From Thamnaconus septentrionalis (lineage: Eukaryota; Chordata; Actinopteri; Tetraodontiformes; Monacanthidae), in the NCBI GenBank assembly GCA_009823395.1, contig CM020504.1, forward strand, positions 25,306,540 to 25,370,539: a DNA stretch of 64,000 nucleotides, written 5' to 3'. This document shows, one piece after another, positions 44,401 to 56,787 of this stretch (its first letter is position 1; every line of letters starts with the position of its first letter). Under the pieces are notes generated by a model. It was not told the origin of the DNA, did no database searches, and was given only the letters and a program-made list of their open reading frames with translations. The position numbers and the translations under genes are program-made.

Positions 44401-47400
44401 TGTTAAGCCTTTAACAAATAATTAGACAAATGTTACACACTGGGCCTTGAACTTTTCATTTCAGTGTTGAAAAGTCAAAATGTACCTGGATACGGCGCCG
44501 CCTGGTCCACTCCCCCAGGCGTGTGCACGATACGGACGTGAACATTTCCACCAGCAGTCCCAGGACCAGAAGCAGTGAGAGACTGGTCCCGGCCCAGGGA
44601 CGAGGCCCCGCGGCCGGGCAGAGCGGAGCCGGCTGCTGGTGGATCTGGAAGTCCAGCGTGTGACCCGGACATGGGCCGCTGGTCATCGGCTGGGTTGTAA
44701 CCACCAGCTGCGGGGAGACGCAGGAAAACCGGCGACGGCAGGTTTTATGAGTGCAACTGATCCACACAGTACTGTGACAGAAGTGGTTAACGGTGAAGTG
44801 CGTCATATTTGGAGATTTTAAAGGAGAAACAGCGACATCCGGTGGTTACATTTCAGATTGCAGCGTCTTTCACTCTCCCTCCCCCTCCTGAGCTTGGCAG
44901 TGAACTACAGTGTCCTGCGCACCCAAAGCCGGACACCTCGACCGCTTTCTTCTTTGTTGGTATATTAGAAGACGTGAGCGTTCACCCTAATTATGAACCT
45001 CTATGCTGTCAGGCAGCTGGATTGTCCACACCAGGCTTCCTTAGAAATATGGCGGTGCAAGATGGCAGCTCACTGGCAACAAGACCTTTATTGATCTATG
45101 AATATACTTGTATATACACTGGCAGTCAAAGTTTGGCCACACCTGTTTCTTCTTTTTTCTTCTTTGCCAACTATGACGCACTGGACCTTTAACTCAAAAC
45201 AAGTACAGTTAATAAGAGCTCTGGGGTTTTTTCCTACTGTATGGTAGACGGTGGTTTGGCAGGACGAGTGGCGGGGAGCCAGAGTAGCCGGCAGTCAGTG
45301 GGTCGTAAGTGTCTGGACAGCGCCCCCCAGCGTACTGTCGGCAGAGAGCCCTCCCTGTGGAAGGACGGGTTCATGTCACAGCATTATTCTATGCAAGAAA
45401 GTCACAGAGCCAAGTAGGTGACACCTTCAAATATCAAATGTATCGTTTCAAGAACAAATTAGCTTGATTTGTGGTGTTTGAGCTGCTCATGTTGGAGGCT
45501 ATTAACTGGTTTCCAGGTTGTGGTCTTCTCCAGATGTTCATGTAGAAGGTTTTTGTGTGTTGATCCATGTTTACGCCACATTCTCGCCATGCTTGCAGGA
45601 CTTTTCCAACAATCAAACCAGTTTGAACAACATTCAGTGGACGACTCTCTGGTCCTTGGCTTGTCTCTAATTTCTTTGACTGCCGTCATTGACGGTTTTT
45701 TTTTTTTGGCAAACATTATCAGATCAAGTTGTTTGGAGGTGTGAAAACCAGGTTGTGTCTCAACACAGACTGTAGAAAACACTCCAGTCAGTGAACTGAT
45801 CTCAGCCTGAGGTAACTGTAGGCAAATCTCGAAGTGAAGTTTAATAAATACTAGAATAAATACCTGAATATAAAAGCTGCTTCCTACCTGTGTATTCTTC
45901 CTCACTTTCACTGTCGGAACTTTTCTGCTTCTTCTTCGATCTACCTTTCCCTGTGAAAAAAAAAAAGCAATGAATGAATTAGAAATAAGAAATCCATCCA
46001 TTAAATCTAGATTCTGAAACTTGATTTAATAAGTCGTGTTTCAGTAGTAGATTTATAACGAATTGATTCATAATTAATATTAACAAACAACCAATACTAA
46101 CTGTTGGTTTCAGCCCTCAGAGTGTGAACGTTCCCGGTGTGAGAGACTGGCACGCCAGCTTCTGTGGAGAGAGAAATAAGTGGTTGGCGTGATAAATAGC
46201 AGGTGTAACGCTGAGAAACGTTTGAGTGTTATGTATTTGAACACCATGCGGCTGAAGGGTCTCAGACTCACAACAACTCACTCAACCTCAACAACCGTGC
46301 CCGACTGCTGTTGTGTGTGTGTTTTTTTTTGTGGCTTACGACACTGCAGCTGGTAGTCCTGGCAGCAGGTGTTGTAGCTGGCGCACCGAGGGTCGCACTC
46401 ACAAACACGGCCGCGTCGAAAGGGTTCGCCACAGCGACCACGACAGGACTGGGCTGAGGAGAAGAAGCAGAAGCAGGAAGCAGCTCCATTACGCATCTGG
46501 TCCGCAGGCCGCAGTTTGCCCGCGCCTTCTCTAGAGCTTCTGGGTTGAAGTTCAGCCTGCAATCATGCCTGTCTAAATGAACGGCCTCAACTCGCTGGCT
46601 TCAATTCTTGTTGAAAAAAAACAAACAAACAAACTACAAAAAAAACGAAAAAAAGGAAAAAAACAAAAAAGAAAATATAAAATTTTTGACAACTTTTTTT
46701 GTGCTCACCAAATTTTTTTTTGCTCAACATTAGATGAATTTGTCTCTCAAATCCAAAGATAAATGATCACCAAACCACTGATCTAAACTAAATCATGAAC
46801 CATCAAAACTACAGAAAAATAAAAACACAAGAAACCTTGATCATTTCAGTGAAATTGAACTGAATTGAATTGAAACGTATGAAACTTTGATCAATAAAAA
46901 TGTTCAAACTAATTTCTAAAATTCTATCAAATTCTAAATATGCAGAAGAAATAATTAAAAATGTTCAATTTTATTTCATTTGTCAAATAATTTTTCTTTA
47001 GAACCAGGAACAGCAAACTTGTGTATGAAGTGATGTGTGTCTTCCATCAGGTAAACTCGCTTCCTGTCATGAAACAGACAGCTAAATTCTTACTCTTTAA
47101 ATTGAGGACATTTGTCTTTTTCTTTCCACAGCTAATCAATCAGTCTGCACTGTGAAGGTCCTGGCAGCGTCATACCAGTGAGGCAGGCAGCTTGAAAGTC
47201 CGGGCAGCACTCGTTGTGCTCCTGGCAGCTGAAGTCGCAGGTGCAGCGTTGACCTCGGGTGAAGGTCTCGCCGCAGCGGCCCACGCAGCTGCCTAGATGG
47301 TCGACAGCACAACCTCAGGTGACCAACATCGAGATCCTGATCTCATAAAGAAACATTTTATCCAGTGAAGGCAACGCGCTTCCGGAGATAACCAACCGTC

Positions 47401-47768
47401 AGAGGTGGCAGAAGCACTCACATTCTACTTGATACGTGTGTAAAGAAATACTCTGGTAAAAGCAAAAGTACTGATTCAACTCCTTCACTCAAGTAGAAGT
47501 AAGAAAATAATAAAGTAAAAAGAAAAAAAAAAGTATTTTTTGCAATTAACGAAATAATACATTCGTTGATAATTTAGCAAAAATGAAAAAGCTGTGATTG
47601 TTTGGTTTTTTTTTGGTTCTTTTTCAACTGCAACCAACCAATTGTTTCATTTTATTTTAGTTTTTTTTTTATTGTATTTAATTTTTTACGACAAACAGTT
47701 TTCTGTGTGTAGCTTTTGCTTTATTGCATCCTGTAAAGCGTACTGCTCAGAAAGGCGCTTATTATTAT

Positions 47769-47821
<53 letters not shown>

Positions 47822-48232
47822 GTAATTCTGACCAGTGAGTTTTTGGATGTTGACACTTTTGATAACAATAACCACTGTTATTTCTCTCTGTACTCGGCTT
47901 TGGCGACAGTGACCCCAAATCCGAGGCGCTCTAAAATAATCTTTACTCGTAAGTGAATCACTTTAAACTACTTTGAGCCTGTTTTTTCTAATGCAAGGAG
48001 GAGAAAGTGCAGATATTCGGGAGTAAAAAGTCGTCAGAAGCGCACAGACACCTGGAAAATCGACTGCCCACCAAGACATTTCAACATGCGACTGCGTGCC
48101 AGTCTTGCCGCGTTGTGTGTGTGTTGTGTGTGCGGTGGTGTGTGCAGTACCTGGTGCAGCAGCTGTGGTGTGAGACACGACCGTGAGCAGCAGCGGAAGC
48201 CACAGGGACGTCTTCGGCATCATGGTCTCCAT
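41239..48232 (-). CDS. PRG4: Proteoglycan 4 (lubricin) homologue, short form, 13 exons
   Basis: This is a secreted, joint- and surface-lubricating proteoglycan of the somatomedin B/hemopexin group. Exons in transcript order are 48151-48232, 47176-47292, 46340-46453, 46102-46161, 45888-45950, 45238-45354, 44486-44707, 43875-43946, 43435-43574, 42830-42989, 42333-42431, 42109-42246 and 41239-41447 (1593 bp, 530 residues plus stop). The first exon encodes a signal peptide (TSLWLPLLLTVVSHTTAAA). Exons 2 and 3 each encode an eight-cysteine somatomedin B domain (SCVGRCGETF...ECCPDF and SCRGRCGEPF...TCCQDY). A short Lys/Ser/Glu-rich and Pro/Gly linker follows in place of the long mucin exon of mammals (human about 1404 residues). 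Hemopexin repeats appear as TIVVFKGEHFWLVDP, VPSPIDAAFTRCNCHG and CWRLDENLLREPGYPKP. The last exon's frame is doubtful. Synteny with TPR supports PRG4 over vitronectin. Confidence 0.9.
41555..41970. repeat. CTCC/TCC pyrimidine minisatellite, last PRG4 intron
   Basis: Pyrimidine-only tract on the plus strand (GGA-rich on the PRG4 strand). A block of about 85 bp around 41643-41727 recurs at about 41812-41895, so it is partly a tandem minisatellite. Confidence 0.85.
42477..42560. mobile_element. GCGTTTCCAT-type fragment, PRG4 intron
   Basis: GACTGCGTTTCCATGAGCCC and AATACTGGTGATGGAAACGG form a very short inverted pair. CCTAGAATTGCACAAAACCT matches the left part of the copy at 22960. Confidence 0.55.
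43010..43120. mobile_element. hAT-type fragment, PRG4 intron
   Basis: GTGTCAAGCTCTGGCCCGTG and CCAAATTTGGCCCACAACG match the inner right end of the Charlie-like element at 38621-39149 in reverse complement. Confidence 0.55.
43180..43363. mobile_element. GCGTTTCCAT-type MITE, copy 4 (PRG4 intron)
   Basis: CACACCATTCAATGGAAACA, CTTTTATTTTGCGAAAAACT and GTCATGGAAACGCAGC. Also contains a short perfect inverted pair, TGTACTTTGTCC/GGACAAAGTACA. Confidence 0.65.
43665..43862. mobile_element. ACTAGTGTTGTAGT-type MITE, copy 3 (PRG4 intron)
   Basis: CAAGGGTCTCGGTCTGGTCT, GAGACTCAGCCAATAACACT and AATAACAGAAAAGAATCCAG match copies 1 and 2. The left TIR is truncated. Confidence 0.65.
44790..45193. mobile_element. 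AAAGGTYCAGTGTG-TIR MITE, copy 3, with a nested Tc1-like end (PRG4 intron 6)
   Basis: Starts GTGCGTCATATTTGGAGATT and ends CGCACTGGACCTTTAACTC. Contains GTCAGGCAGCTGGATTGTCC. At 45117-45150 a Tc1-like end, ACTGGCAGTCAAAGTTTGGC, interrupts it. Confidence 0.7.
46600..47000. other. A-rich PRG4 intron 2 segment
   Basis: Repeated AAACAAAC and GAAAAAAAGG runs, then AT-rich sequence. No gene or clear transposon end seen. Confidence 0.6.
47762..47821. repeat. TAA/ATT microsatellite with a hairpin start, PRG4 intron 1
   Basis: ATTATTATTATAATAATAAT begins the run, so the ATT and AAT arms can fold back. About 20 trinucleotide units. Confidence 0.9.
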
Positions 48233-48315
48233 TCAGAGCTCCTCAGCAGAACCTTCAGATCAGCGAGTCTCAGTGTGACCTCTCCTCCTCTTCGCTCTGC
48301 CGCTCGGTCACTCGG

Positions 48316-48324
48316 CCTTTTATA
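48316..48324 (-). promoter_or_regulatory. PRG4: PRG4 TATA box
   Basis: The minus strand reads TATAAAAGG 84 bp upstream of the ATG at 48232. This is a strong consensus TATA element at a distance that leaves room for a short 5' UTR, fitting a tissue-specific secreted-protein gene. Confidence 0.65.
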
Positions 48325-51100
48325 AGAGACAGAGGCACTAAGATGCTATCATGATACACCAAAACACAATTACACAACACCCACAGACGTATAAAAAGTG
48401 ACCAGGAAGTATTTAAACTTTGCAGCTGACGATAAAACGACTCTTAAACTCCTACTCGTCCCTCTCAAGAGCCACACCTGAAGGTCGTGAACTAAAAAAA
48501 TAGAAATTCAACTGTTTGACTTTGATTGTTTTTCATTATTTGTGCTCGTTGGCAGCGTTGCAATGCAACCACACTGTAACTCTGGAGATAAAGAGTTAGG
48601 ACGTGGTCCTGAATCCTAAACTTCTAATCAATCTGGTGCACGACACCAGGTGGATTTTGCTTCGTCGGTGACTCGCGCAGTGCCACCTTTTGTGTCACCG
48701 CCACCGCAGCCTCCCCACCCACAACGTGAGCGAGGAGGTGTTTGAGCGGGAAAATCTGATGTCATGTGGTTTTCTTGACCTTTAATTGGGGAACATTGTG
48801 TGCAAATCCCAGGGAAAAAAAAAAAGTCTAATTGAGGATTGCGGGAAAAGAGAAAGATGAGGATGAGAAAGTTCTCTCCGATGCCATGTTGCTGTCACAT
48901 AAAAACACTCTTTTAATATCTATTCCGGAGGAGGCGACGTCATTTGAAGACACGTGGCTTCAGTGGAGGAAACGGTTGCAGAATTTTGGTATGAAGTAAA
49001 AGCGTCTTTTTTTTTCTCTCTCGTCTTTGCAGATTACACTCAAGAAGCCACTCCAAGATTCAGAGAGCCATTAAATATTTCACATCAGCTTAACACACAT
49101 GACAAAGTAACTTGAGGTTGACAAGATCTAAGTTGAAGAACTTATATTAATAGTCAGTCAGTCATAAAATAGCTGTACTGCATTTCATCCATGTTTCCAG
49201 TGTTTCCAGAGTCATTTCAATAAAGAGCCAAACGACCTGGTGGGCCTTCAAAGACACTGGATTAGTTGCAACTTTGCTTTGCTTCATTTTTCCAGTGACA
49301 TTAATGCAACATGTTTTCTACATATCCCATGATATAGACTGTTTCCTCCTAGGAGGTGGCTCACCAAAACACTGCATCCATCTGCTGCTGCTGCTCCGGC
49401 TCCTCTGTCACACGTCGTCGGAACCTACCAGTGAAAAAGCCCCCCCCCCTCCACCCTCCACCCTGCATTAGACGGATGAGGCACTGGTTGAAACTGGTTG
49501 AGTGACTCAGCGCAGCAGAAACACACCTACGCTGTTCCCATGCACCTGCTGCTTCACATCATTCCCAGCACTCGGCAGTGGTGGTGGGATGCGGTCACGG
49601 CGAGGCTCTCTGATTGGTCAGGCTGTTTGATGAAAGTGGCTCACAAAAGTTTTTATTGTCGCCCCGCACTGTGACCATACACAGACTGTGTGTGGGATGG
49701 AGGCCGTTAACGCCGCCACTCACACAGGAGGGGTTGGGAAACGTCAGTGCCAGACAGACGTTACCGAAGCTGTTTTGTGTCTGGCGAGGAGGACGGGACT
49801 CAAAGTAGTCGCGCAGTCTGACAGTGAGGGGAAGGTTCCTCCTGGTGGCGCACCGAGAGTCATGGAGTGACTGTGGCTTGCTGACCGGTGTCGGTCTGAG
49901 TGCATGACCTCATTCCTGCTGTTTCTACCTCTGCCATCAACTTCTGCTCATTAAATCACTAAGCATGCTACGTGCCAGCAGTTTTTGCTAATGTCTCCTG
50001 ACGTGTTCAGATTATATCTGTGGATATCTGCTGCAAGAGGTGCGTCCAGTGGCATGGAGGGAGGGGCAAAAGGTGAGGCAATGAGTGGGAGTTTGATTTT
50101 ATTTCTTTATTTCCACTAAATTCACATATTTGTTCTTCTTCTCTTTGCACTGTATATGCTGCTGTAATTATGCAAACTTCTCCATCGTGGGATTCTATTA
50201 TTTTACACATGAAATCAAGATTGCAAAGGCACTGTACAAGGAGACAAAATCCAAAATGACCAAATTAAAAAGAGAACTCAAAGTTCTTCCTGTCCTGACT
50301 GTCTGCAGTCCCTCCGCACGAGGCCAATTCTCAGAGACGGCTGATTGGGCTGTCGGATGCTGGTTTGTGACCGCTGATTGGTCTGCGACGACGATGCATA
50401 TTTTCGTGATGTGACAATGACCCGCCTCATTATTTCGTCATTTCGATAAACTAAAGACCATTTGTTACTGATACAGATTTAATCGATGTCCTTTTCTCGA
50501 CGCCAGAGGCTGAAATTCCCCTTTCGCTGCGAAAGAAAAAGCAACTGGTGTCAAACCGGAACCTTCGATGCGCATTGCTTTATTTTCCACCCGGACCGTA
50601 TTGATGGCGAACCAAACACTGCTGCTCCGACGGCATTGTCTTCACGCTGTACACATATTGCTTTTTTTTCTTTTTCTTTCTTTCCTCGTTTAATTAATAT
50701 CGATTATATTCCGCTTTCGTGACGCTTTAAGCGGCGGAAACACGGCATTTCTCGAGGGGAGCGTCCACATCAGAGAACCGAGGGCCGACAAGGTTTGACA
50801 CCGGAACTCACACACACACACACACACACACACACGACTCAAGAGGTAACTTGAGGGGAAGAAGTGAGAGGAGAGGTTCGAGCAGAGCCAGTGGGCAAAC
50901 CTTGTCACTGGTGGGGTTGTAAAGTTGGACAGAGGAGGGTAGCGGAGCAGCAGCAGTGGAGAACAAAGATACATCGTGGGGATGTGTAGAAAACACGTCG
51001 CTTTAATGCCAATTGAAAATCAACCAAAGCGAAGTTACAACAAAACCAGCGTCTCTGAAGCCCCACGGTGTTTAAGCTCTTTATTGAAATGACTGTCAAA
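48325..51100. other. PRG4/DUSP12 intergenic region, left part
   Basis: No protein-coding gene recognised. 48600-48760 and 50480-50800 are comparatively CpG-containing. 50480-50800 could hold the DUSP12 promoter and first non-coding exon, but this is inference. A CA microsatellite lies at 50809-50834. Around 50150-50210, TATGCAAACTTCTCCATCGT resembles in reverse the LINE-like tail at 54780. Confidence 0.5.
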
Positions 51101-51164
51101 ACAGAACGATTGTTGAAATACAGCCATTTTTACTGACTATTAATATCATTTCTTCAGGTTTCGC

Positions 51165-51540
51165 AAAAAAAAATCAAAATTGAATACAGTTTTTATTTAG
51201 CTTTACAAGTTTCTCCACTGCAGATATATTCTGTAATTATACAGCAAAGAAAAACACTTCCATTAACTCTAAATATGCTTTTTATGAAATGTGGCTATTT
51301 TGAAGAATATAAAACGTGTTTGAGTTATTTGACACTTTTATTGTTTCCTCCATAGTTCCACGTGTGTTCATACGTAGTTTTGATGCCTTCAGTGACAAAC
51401 TGCACTGTCAGCAGTGTGGTGGGTGGGAATAAATTATTGTTGAATCATGTGGTTTGTGACAACTGGACTTGTAGAGACATTTCAGCAGGCCTTTAGTATG
51501 TGCAGCCTCTCTAACACCAATGTGAGGTCAGTGCAGTGTC
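51165..51540. mobile_element. Tc1-like element, copy G, inverted relative to copy A
   Basis: CTCCATAGTTCCACGTGTGT, CATACGTAGTTTTGATGCCT and CAACTGGACTTGTAGAGACA match the reverse complement of 2941-3180. Outer TIRs were not found, so it is truncated. Confidence 0.65.
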
Positions 51541-51654
51541 ATGAGAACAGTACAGAGGATGAGAATAGAAATTGGTACTGCATATGTCAACATTTTAGTT
51601 TGTAGTTTCTGCATTTTTCTTAATAATCCTAACCTGTGTCTGTCTGTCTGTCTC

Positions 51655-52447
<793 letters not shown>

Positions 52448-52488
52448 CTGGCCTCTGGTTGAAAGGCCTTCCTGCAGTCCCTGCGGTC

Positions 52489-52976
52489 ATGCTGCTGGTG
52501 GACTCTGGTCTGTACATCGGCACTGCCGCTGACCTCAACGACAGCCAGGCGCTCCGCAGTGCAGCCGTCACTCACGTCTTGTCCGTGGACTCGGAGGACC
52601 CGGCGGCCAAGCTGCTGGCCGCCGACGGGAACGTGCGGCTGAAGTGGATAAATGTCCTCGACGAGGCGACGTCTGATCTGCTGAGCCACCTGGACGACTG
52701 CTTCCTGTTCATCCGGGAGGCTGTGGAGGGAGGCAGCGCTGCACTGGTTCACTGGTGAGACTCACAGTCACAGTCACCCCCCCCCTCATGCAACCACCAT
52801 CCAAGACTTAAGGAAGTTCAGCAGATATGTTGTACGCGTGTGTTTCCGTGTTAGTCAAGCAGGCAGGAGTCGCAGCGCCACCGTCGTCACTGCGTATCTG
52901 ATGAAGACACACAAGCTGGGCTTCACTGAAGCTTACCAAAGACTGAGGGACCTCAAAGCAGATGTACAGTTAAGTG

Positions 52977-53047
<71 letters not shown>

Positions 53048-53848
53048 AGTCACAATGAGCGAGCACTTAGTGCCTCTATCGATCAATGTTTAAGTGATTC
53101 CAGGTTTTTCATTCATTACGACAGTACGATTGTGCGATGAATCCATTTTAAATCGAAATCAGATTTTTTTTTTTTTTTTCGTAACGATGTTAAAAAAAAA
53201 AAAAAAAATCGGAAAATCTATTTTCCTCTTTCATGCTTCCGGGTGGCCGCCTCCTGGCTACCGTAGTCCCCCCCCCCCCCTCAGGAAGCTGTTCACTGGC
53301 TACTACCTATGTTTACTGGCAGCTGCGCTAGCTAGCCACAGCAGCTGTTAAAACCAGGAAGTGATTCTGTTAGCTGCCCTCACCACTACCTGGGAAATTA
53401 TTTTTCCGAAGTGGCGTACAACACGCACTTGTCCCGGTTTTGTAGCATATTTAACGAGAGTTAAAAAAAAAAAAATCGAAATCCAAAATCGAATTTCCAG
53501 AGAAAAAAATTGGGATTTTATTTTTGCCCAAAATGTTAGGCCTTCACCCTATCTATCTAAATGAGAAGTAATCCGGAAAAAAACTGAACTCAAACTCACC
53601 AAAGTCCATCTGGATTTTGTTATAATATGATTGAGCTGAAGCTTCTTGACGGCTGTCAAACAGGAAGTAGAGGACTGAACTGAAAGGATGTCTGTGCTAT
53701 GTCTGTGCTATGTCTGTGCTTCAGGGTCAACAGTGGCTTTGAGGAGCAGCTTCGTCTGTACGAGTCGCTGCAGTGCCGAGTCGACACTTCCAGTCCGCTG
53801 TACAAACAGTACAGGCTGCAAAAGCTGGCAGAGAAGTACCCTGGTAGC

Positions 53849-53888
<40 letters not shown>

Positions 53889-54057
53889 TGGCAGCCTCAG
53901 CTGCACACTTGTGCTGATGCATATGACTGACTGCTTGTTGTCTGTTGTTGTCGCTGTGGTGGTGCAGAGCTGCAGGATGTTCCCAGAGAGGTGTTTGCTG
54001 TCGACCCCACACACTGCAATCCCGCAGAGGTGTCCTACCGCTGCAGGAGGTGCAGGT

Positions 54058-54133
<76 letters not shown>

Positions 54134-56787
54134 CACATTGTTCAAGAAATAGACACAAAAAAACAAAACAAAACACACAGTACATTGATGGAGGAGGAGG
54201 AGGAGGAGGAAGAAGAAGGAGGAGGAGGAGGAGGAGGAGAAGGAGGAGGAGGAGGAGGAGGAGAAGTAGGAGGAGGAGGAGGAGGAGGAAAGAGGAGGAG
54301 GAGGAGGAGAAGAAGAGGAGAAAGAGGAGGAGGAAGAAGAAGGAGGAGGAGGAGGAGGAGGAGGAGGAGGAGTAGGTGAAGAAGAAGAAGAGAGGAGGAG
54401 GAGGAGGAGGAGGAGGAGGAGGAGGAGAGAGGAGGAGGAGGAGAAGGAGGAGGAGGAGGAGGAGGAGGAGAAGAAGGAGGAGGAGGAGGAGAAGAAGGAG
54501 GAGGAGGAGAAGAAGGAGGAGGAGGAGAAGAAGGAGGAGGAGAAGAAGGAGGAGGAGGAAGAAGGAGGAGGAGGAGGAGGAGGAGGAGGAGAAGAAGGAG
54601 GAGGAGAAGAAGAAGGAGGAGGAGGAGAAGGAGGAGGAGGAGAAGGAGGAGGAGGAGAAGAAGAAGGAGGAGGAAGAGAAGAAGGAGGAGGAGGAGAAGA
54701 AGGAGAAGGAGGAGGAGAAGAAGGAGGAGGAGAAGAAGGAGGAGGAGGAGGAGGAGAAGAAGGAGGAGGAGAAGAAGAACTTTATTGATCCCACGATGGG
54801 GAAATTTGCATAATTCCAGCAGAAAAAGAAAAAGCTACAGTGCAAAAAAAAAAATCAAGAAATATATTAACTAAGGACAGAGACAAAAATGAAATACTCC
54901 TCAGTATAAACACAGAATACAGAGCAAGATGTATACATCTGAAAACTGCATTTCTATCTGAAGGCCTGACTCCACCTCTGTGCTCCCCCTGCAGGAGGAA
55001 CCTGTTCCGTGACTCCAGTGTCCTCAGCCACACGGTGGGAGGAGGAGCTCCAGCCTTCGCTCACAAGAAATCCAGCAACCTCAGTGGTACGAACAGGTTG
55101 GAGGACTCGAAGGGGGGGCTCTGCGAGACCACGGGTCCACTTCAGACACACAAACGCCCTGCAGGGGGCAGGCGGTGATGATGTGCTTCTTGTAGACTGG
55201 ACCTGCGGAGATGTTTTCACACAGTTGATGGTTTGGAAGGTGACCTCTGTCAAAACGCTGGTTTAATGCACTGTAGTTGTGCAGTGTTTGGTCACCTGAC
55301 TCAGCAAGAAGCGCTGATGAGTGCGTTGCTCTGCAGGAGACCTTCGTTGCACCTCCTACTTTATCGAGCCGGTGCAGTGGATGGAGGAAGCTTTGCTAGG
55401 AGTCATGGATGGACAGGTACCTAACACACACACACACACACACAGCTTCATTCATTCTGCCTCTGTGCTGATGTTTGAGTCTGGCTTGTGCCCCCCCTCC
55501 TGAGGTTGCCAGTGAGCTACGGTGGCCCTGTTGGCCCAAACCTGGATACCCGGTCCACCTTCGTCTTTGTCGGTTTGCTTGAAGACGCGAGCAGTCACCC
55601 TGGTTAAGAGCCGAGCTGTCAGGCAGCTGGATTGTCCACACCAGGCTTCCTTAGAAATATGCTGGTGCAGGAAGGCAGCTGACTGGCAGCACTGTAAACT
55701 GTATAAACTGTATCTACCTAAACATATATATGAGAACCATTCTAAGGGCAGGAAAACTACATTACTTTTATTGCACTGCAATTATACACTTTAATTAATG
55801 TATTTATGGGCTGGATGTTAAGATTTTTTTTTTTTTTACCAATATAAAAGTCATAAATCAAGCCAAATATTTCACACTGGACCTTTTAAATGTCTGGAAT
55901 ATTTTTGCCTGGATGCCGTTTGAGATTTTGAGTTGTTTTTTTGAGGATGGAAGAGCTGCACTTCAGCGGTCGCGTCAGTTGTCAAACAAATCACAGACGT
56001 TCACTTCGGGGTCAGGCTCTCATTCAGGCCACTGTGGGATCCGCCCCCTCGTTGGGGCCGCGATGTTCAAGGACTTTTTCCGGAAGATAAACCATTGTTG
56101 TTCCGCACTGGCGATGCAAATTCCGGATTCATTTTTTTTTTTAACCGTTAGTTGATTGAGTTTATCGACCGATCAACGGTGAATTGATGAGCGGCGAGTT
56201 GTGTGCGAAATGTGTTTAAAAACAATCAAAAGTTGTTTAAAGTATCGTGTTCTGCAGGTGAATGGCTGCCACTGCACTGTTGTTAACTACTTGTGTCAAA
56301 AATGCTCAATTAATTGCGACTGATATTAGTTGAATCAATTAAATCAAAGTTATCGATTATTCAATTTACAGAAATTGAATGTTGTTACATTTAATTAACA
56401 CATTCTGTTTGAATTTTTACCTCTGAAAACCTTTTCCGGATGAGAAATATTAATAAAAAATCAACTGAAAATGTCACTAAACTGTCATCAATTTAACCAG
56501 GAAATCTGATTTTTTTTTCAAAATAAAATTAGCGTGAAAAGTGCAAAATGGTCCTAATTCAGCTGAATTTTTTTTTTTTTTTCTGAGCCAGCGTAATCAA
56601 TTCATTGTTCACATCCCTGTTCTGCTCCTCTTGTCTCCCCTGTGTGCAGCTCCTGTGTCCCAAGTGTGGCTCTAAGTTGGGCTCATTCAACTGGTGCGGT
56701 GATCAGTGTTCATGTGGCCGCTGGGTGACCCCTGCCTTCCAGCTGCATCGCAACAGAGTGGACGAGATCAGACAACTCAGCGTGCAC

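Noticed and set aside
46268..46562. Vitronectin as the identity of the somatomedin B gene
   Set aside because: There are two adjacent somatomedin B domains and the gene sits tail-to-tail with TPR as PRG4 does in human; vitronectin has one such domain.
53727..54845. 372-codon minus frame and plus-strand poly-Glu/Lys/Arg frames
   Set aside because: They are translations of CAG and GGA/GAA repeats in a DUSP12 intron.
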